Below are positions 6,448 through 6,472 of a stretch of DNA of 6,472 bases, one piece after another. Both the position numbers and the translations under genes were made by a program. The number at the start of each line of letters is the position of its first letter. Position 1 is the first letter of the stretch. Location of the stretch: contig DUTO01000149.1 in NCBI GenBank assembly GCA_012842035.1, forward strand, positions 1 through 6,472, read 5' to 3'. Source of the stretch: Clostridia bacterium (GTDB lineage Bacteria > Bacillota > Peptococcia > DRI-13 > DTU073). The notes beneath the pieces are model-generated. The model was not told the origin of the DNA and did not search any database. It was given only the letters and a program-made list of their open reading frames with translations.

Positions 6448-6472
6448 AAATTATTACTTACAGGTAAAGGGC
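6448..6472 (+). other. Inverted fragment of the same flavoprotein gene
   Basis: Read on the plus strand from 6448, the last 25 bases give K-L-L-L-T-G-K-G plus the first base (C) expected of an Arg codon. This is the family motif that should come just before C-N-V-T-N in the minus-strand gene. The minus-strand gene instead breaks off exactly at V-T-N (6447). The two in-frame TAA codons seen on the minus strand are the reverse complements of two TTA leucine codons. So this fragment is the adjoining piece of the gene turned around, with about 8 bases (rest of R, C, N) not seen. See findings for the possible causes. Confidence 0.85.

Noticed and set aside
6448..6472. End of an insertion sequence or intron interrupting the flavoprotein gene
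   Set aside because: In-frame stops first suggested this, but the bases encode the gene's own K-L-L-L-T-G-K-G motif on the other strand, which an inversion or fold-back explains better.

Overview
The window looks like a piece of an AT-rich Firmicutes (Clostridia-type) chromosome. The evidence is the split glycine decarboxylase (separate GcvPA and GcvPB), the gene order gcvT-gcvH-gcvPA-gcvPB, strong AGGAGG-type ribosome binding sites, and a sigma-A-like promoter. The genus cannot be named from this sequence. There are no RNA genes, CRISPR arrays, insertion sequences or phage genes that I can support.

Layout, read from the right because most genes are on the minus strand. (1) 6448-6472 is a short inverted fragment. 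(2) 5350-6447 (-) is an HI0933/BaiN-type flavoprotein gene that has lost its N-terminal FAD-binding part at the fragment. (3) 4377-5357 (+) is an unrecognised, probably exported 326-residue protein. It is convergent with the flavoprotein gene (8 bp tail overlap) and divergent from gcvT. (4) 4252-4376 is a compact, very AT-rich intergenic region with a good minus-strand promoter for the gcv operon. (5) 4251 down to 1 (-) is the glycine cleavage operon gcvT, gcvH, gcvPA, gcvPB. It is tightly packed (gaps of 7 and 4 bp, then a 20 bp overlap), and gcvPB runs off the left edge about 15 codons before its expected end.

The four gcv products form three of the four parts of one pathway. GcvPA/GcvPB (P-protein) decarboxylates glycine and loads the aminomethyl group on the lipoyl-lysine of GcvH. 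GcvT then releases ammonia and passes the one-carbon unit to tetrahydrofolate. The L-protein (dihydrolipoamide dehydrogenase) is not in the window.

The main surprise is at the right edge. The last 25 bases, read on the plus strand, encode K-L-L-L-T-G-K-G, which is the conserved segment that should lie just upstream of the point where the minus-strand flavoprotein gene breaks off. A piece of the same gene is therefore present in inverted orientation. It is either a micro-inversion of about 33 bp or a fold-back (palindromic) junction, and the latter is often an amplification or assembly artefact at a contig end. I found no convincing evidence of a new multi-gene system. The other points of interest are a glycine operon with no glycine riboswitch in its leader, a 21-bp-spaced direct repeat on its promoter, and the unknown divergent gene.
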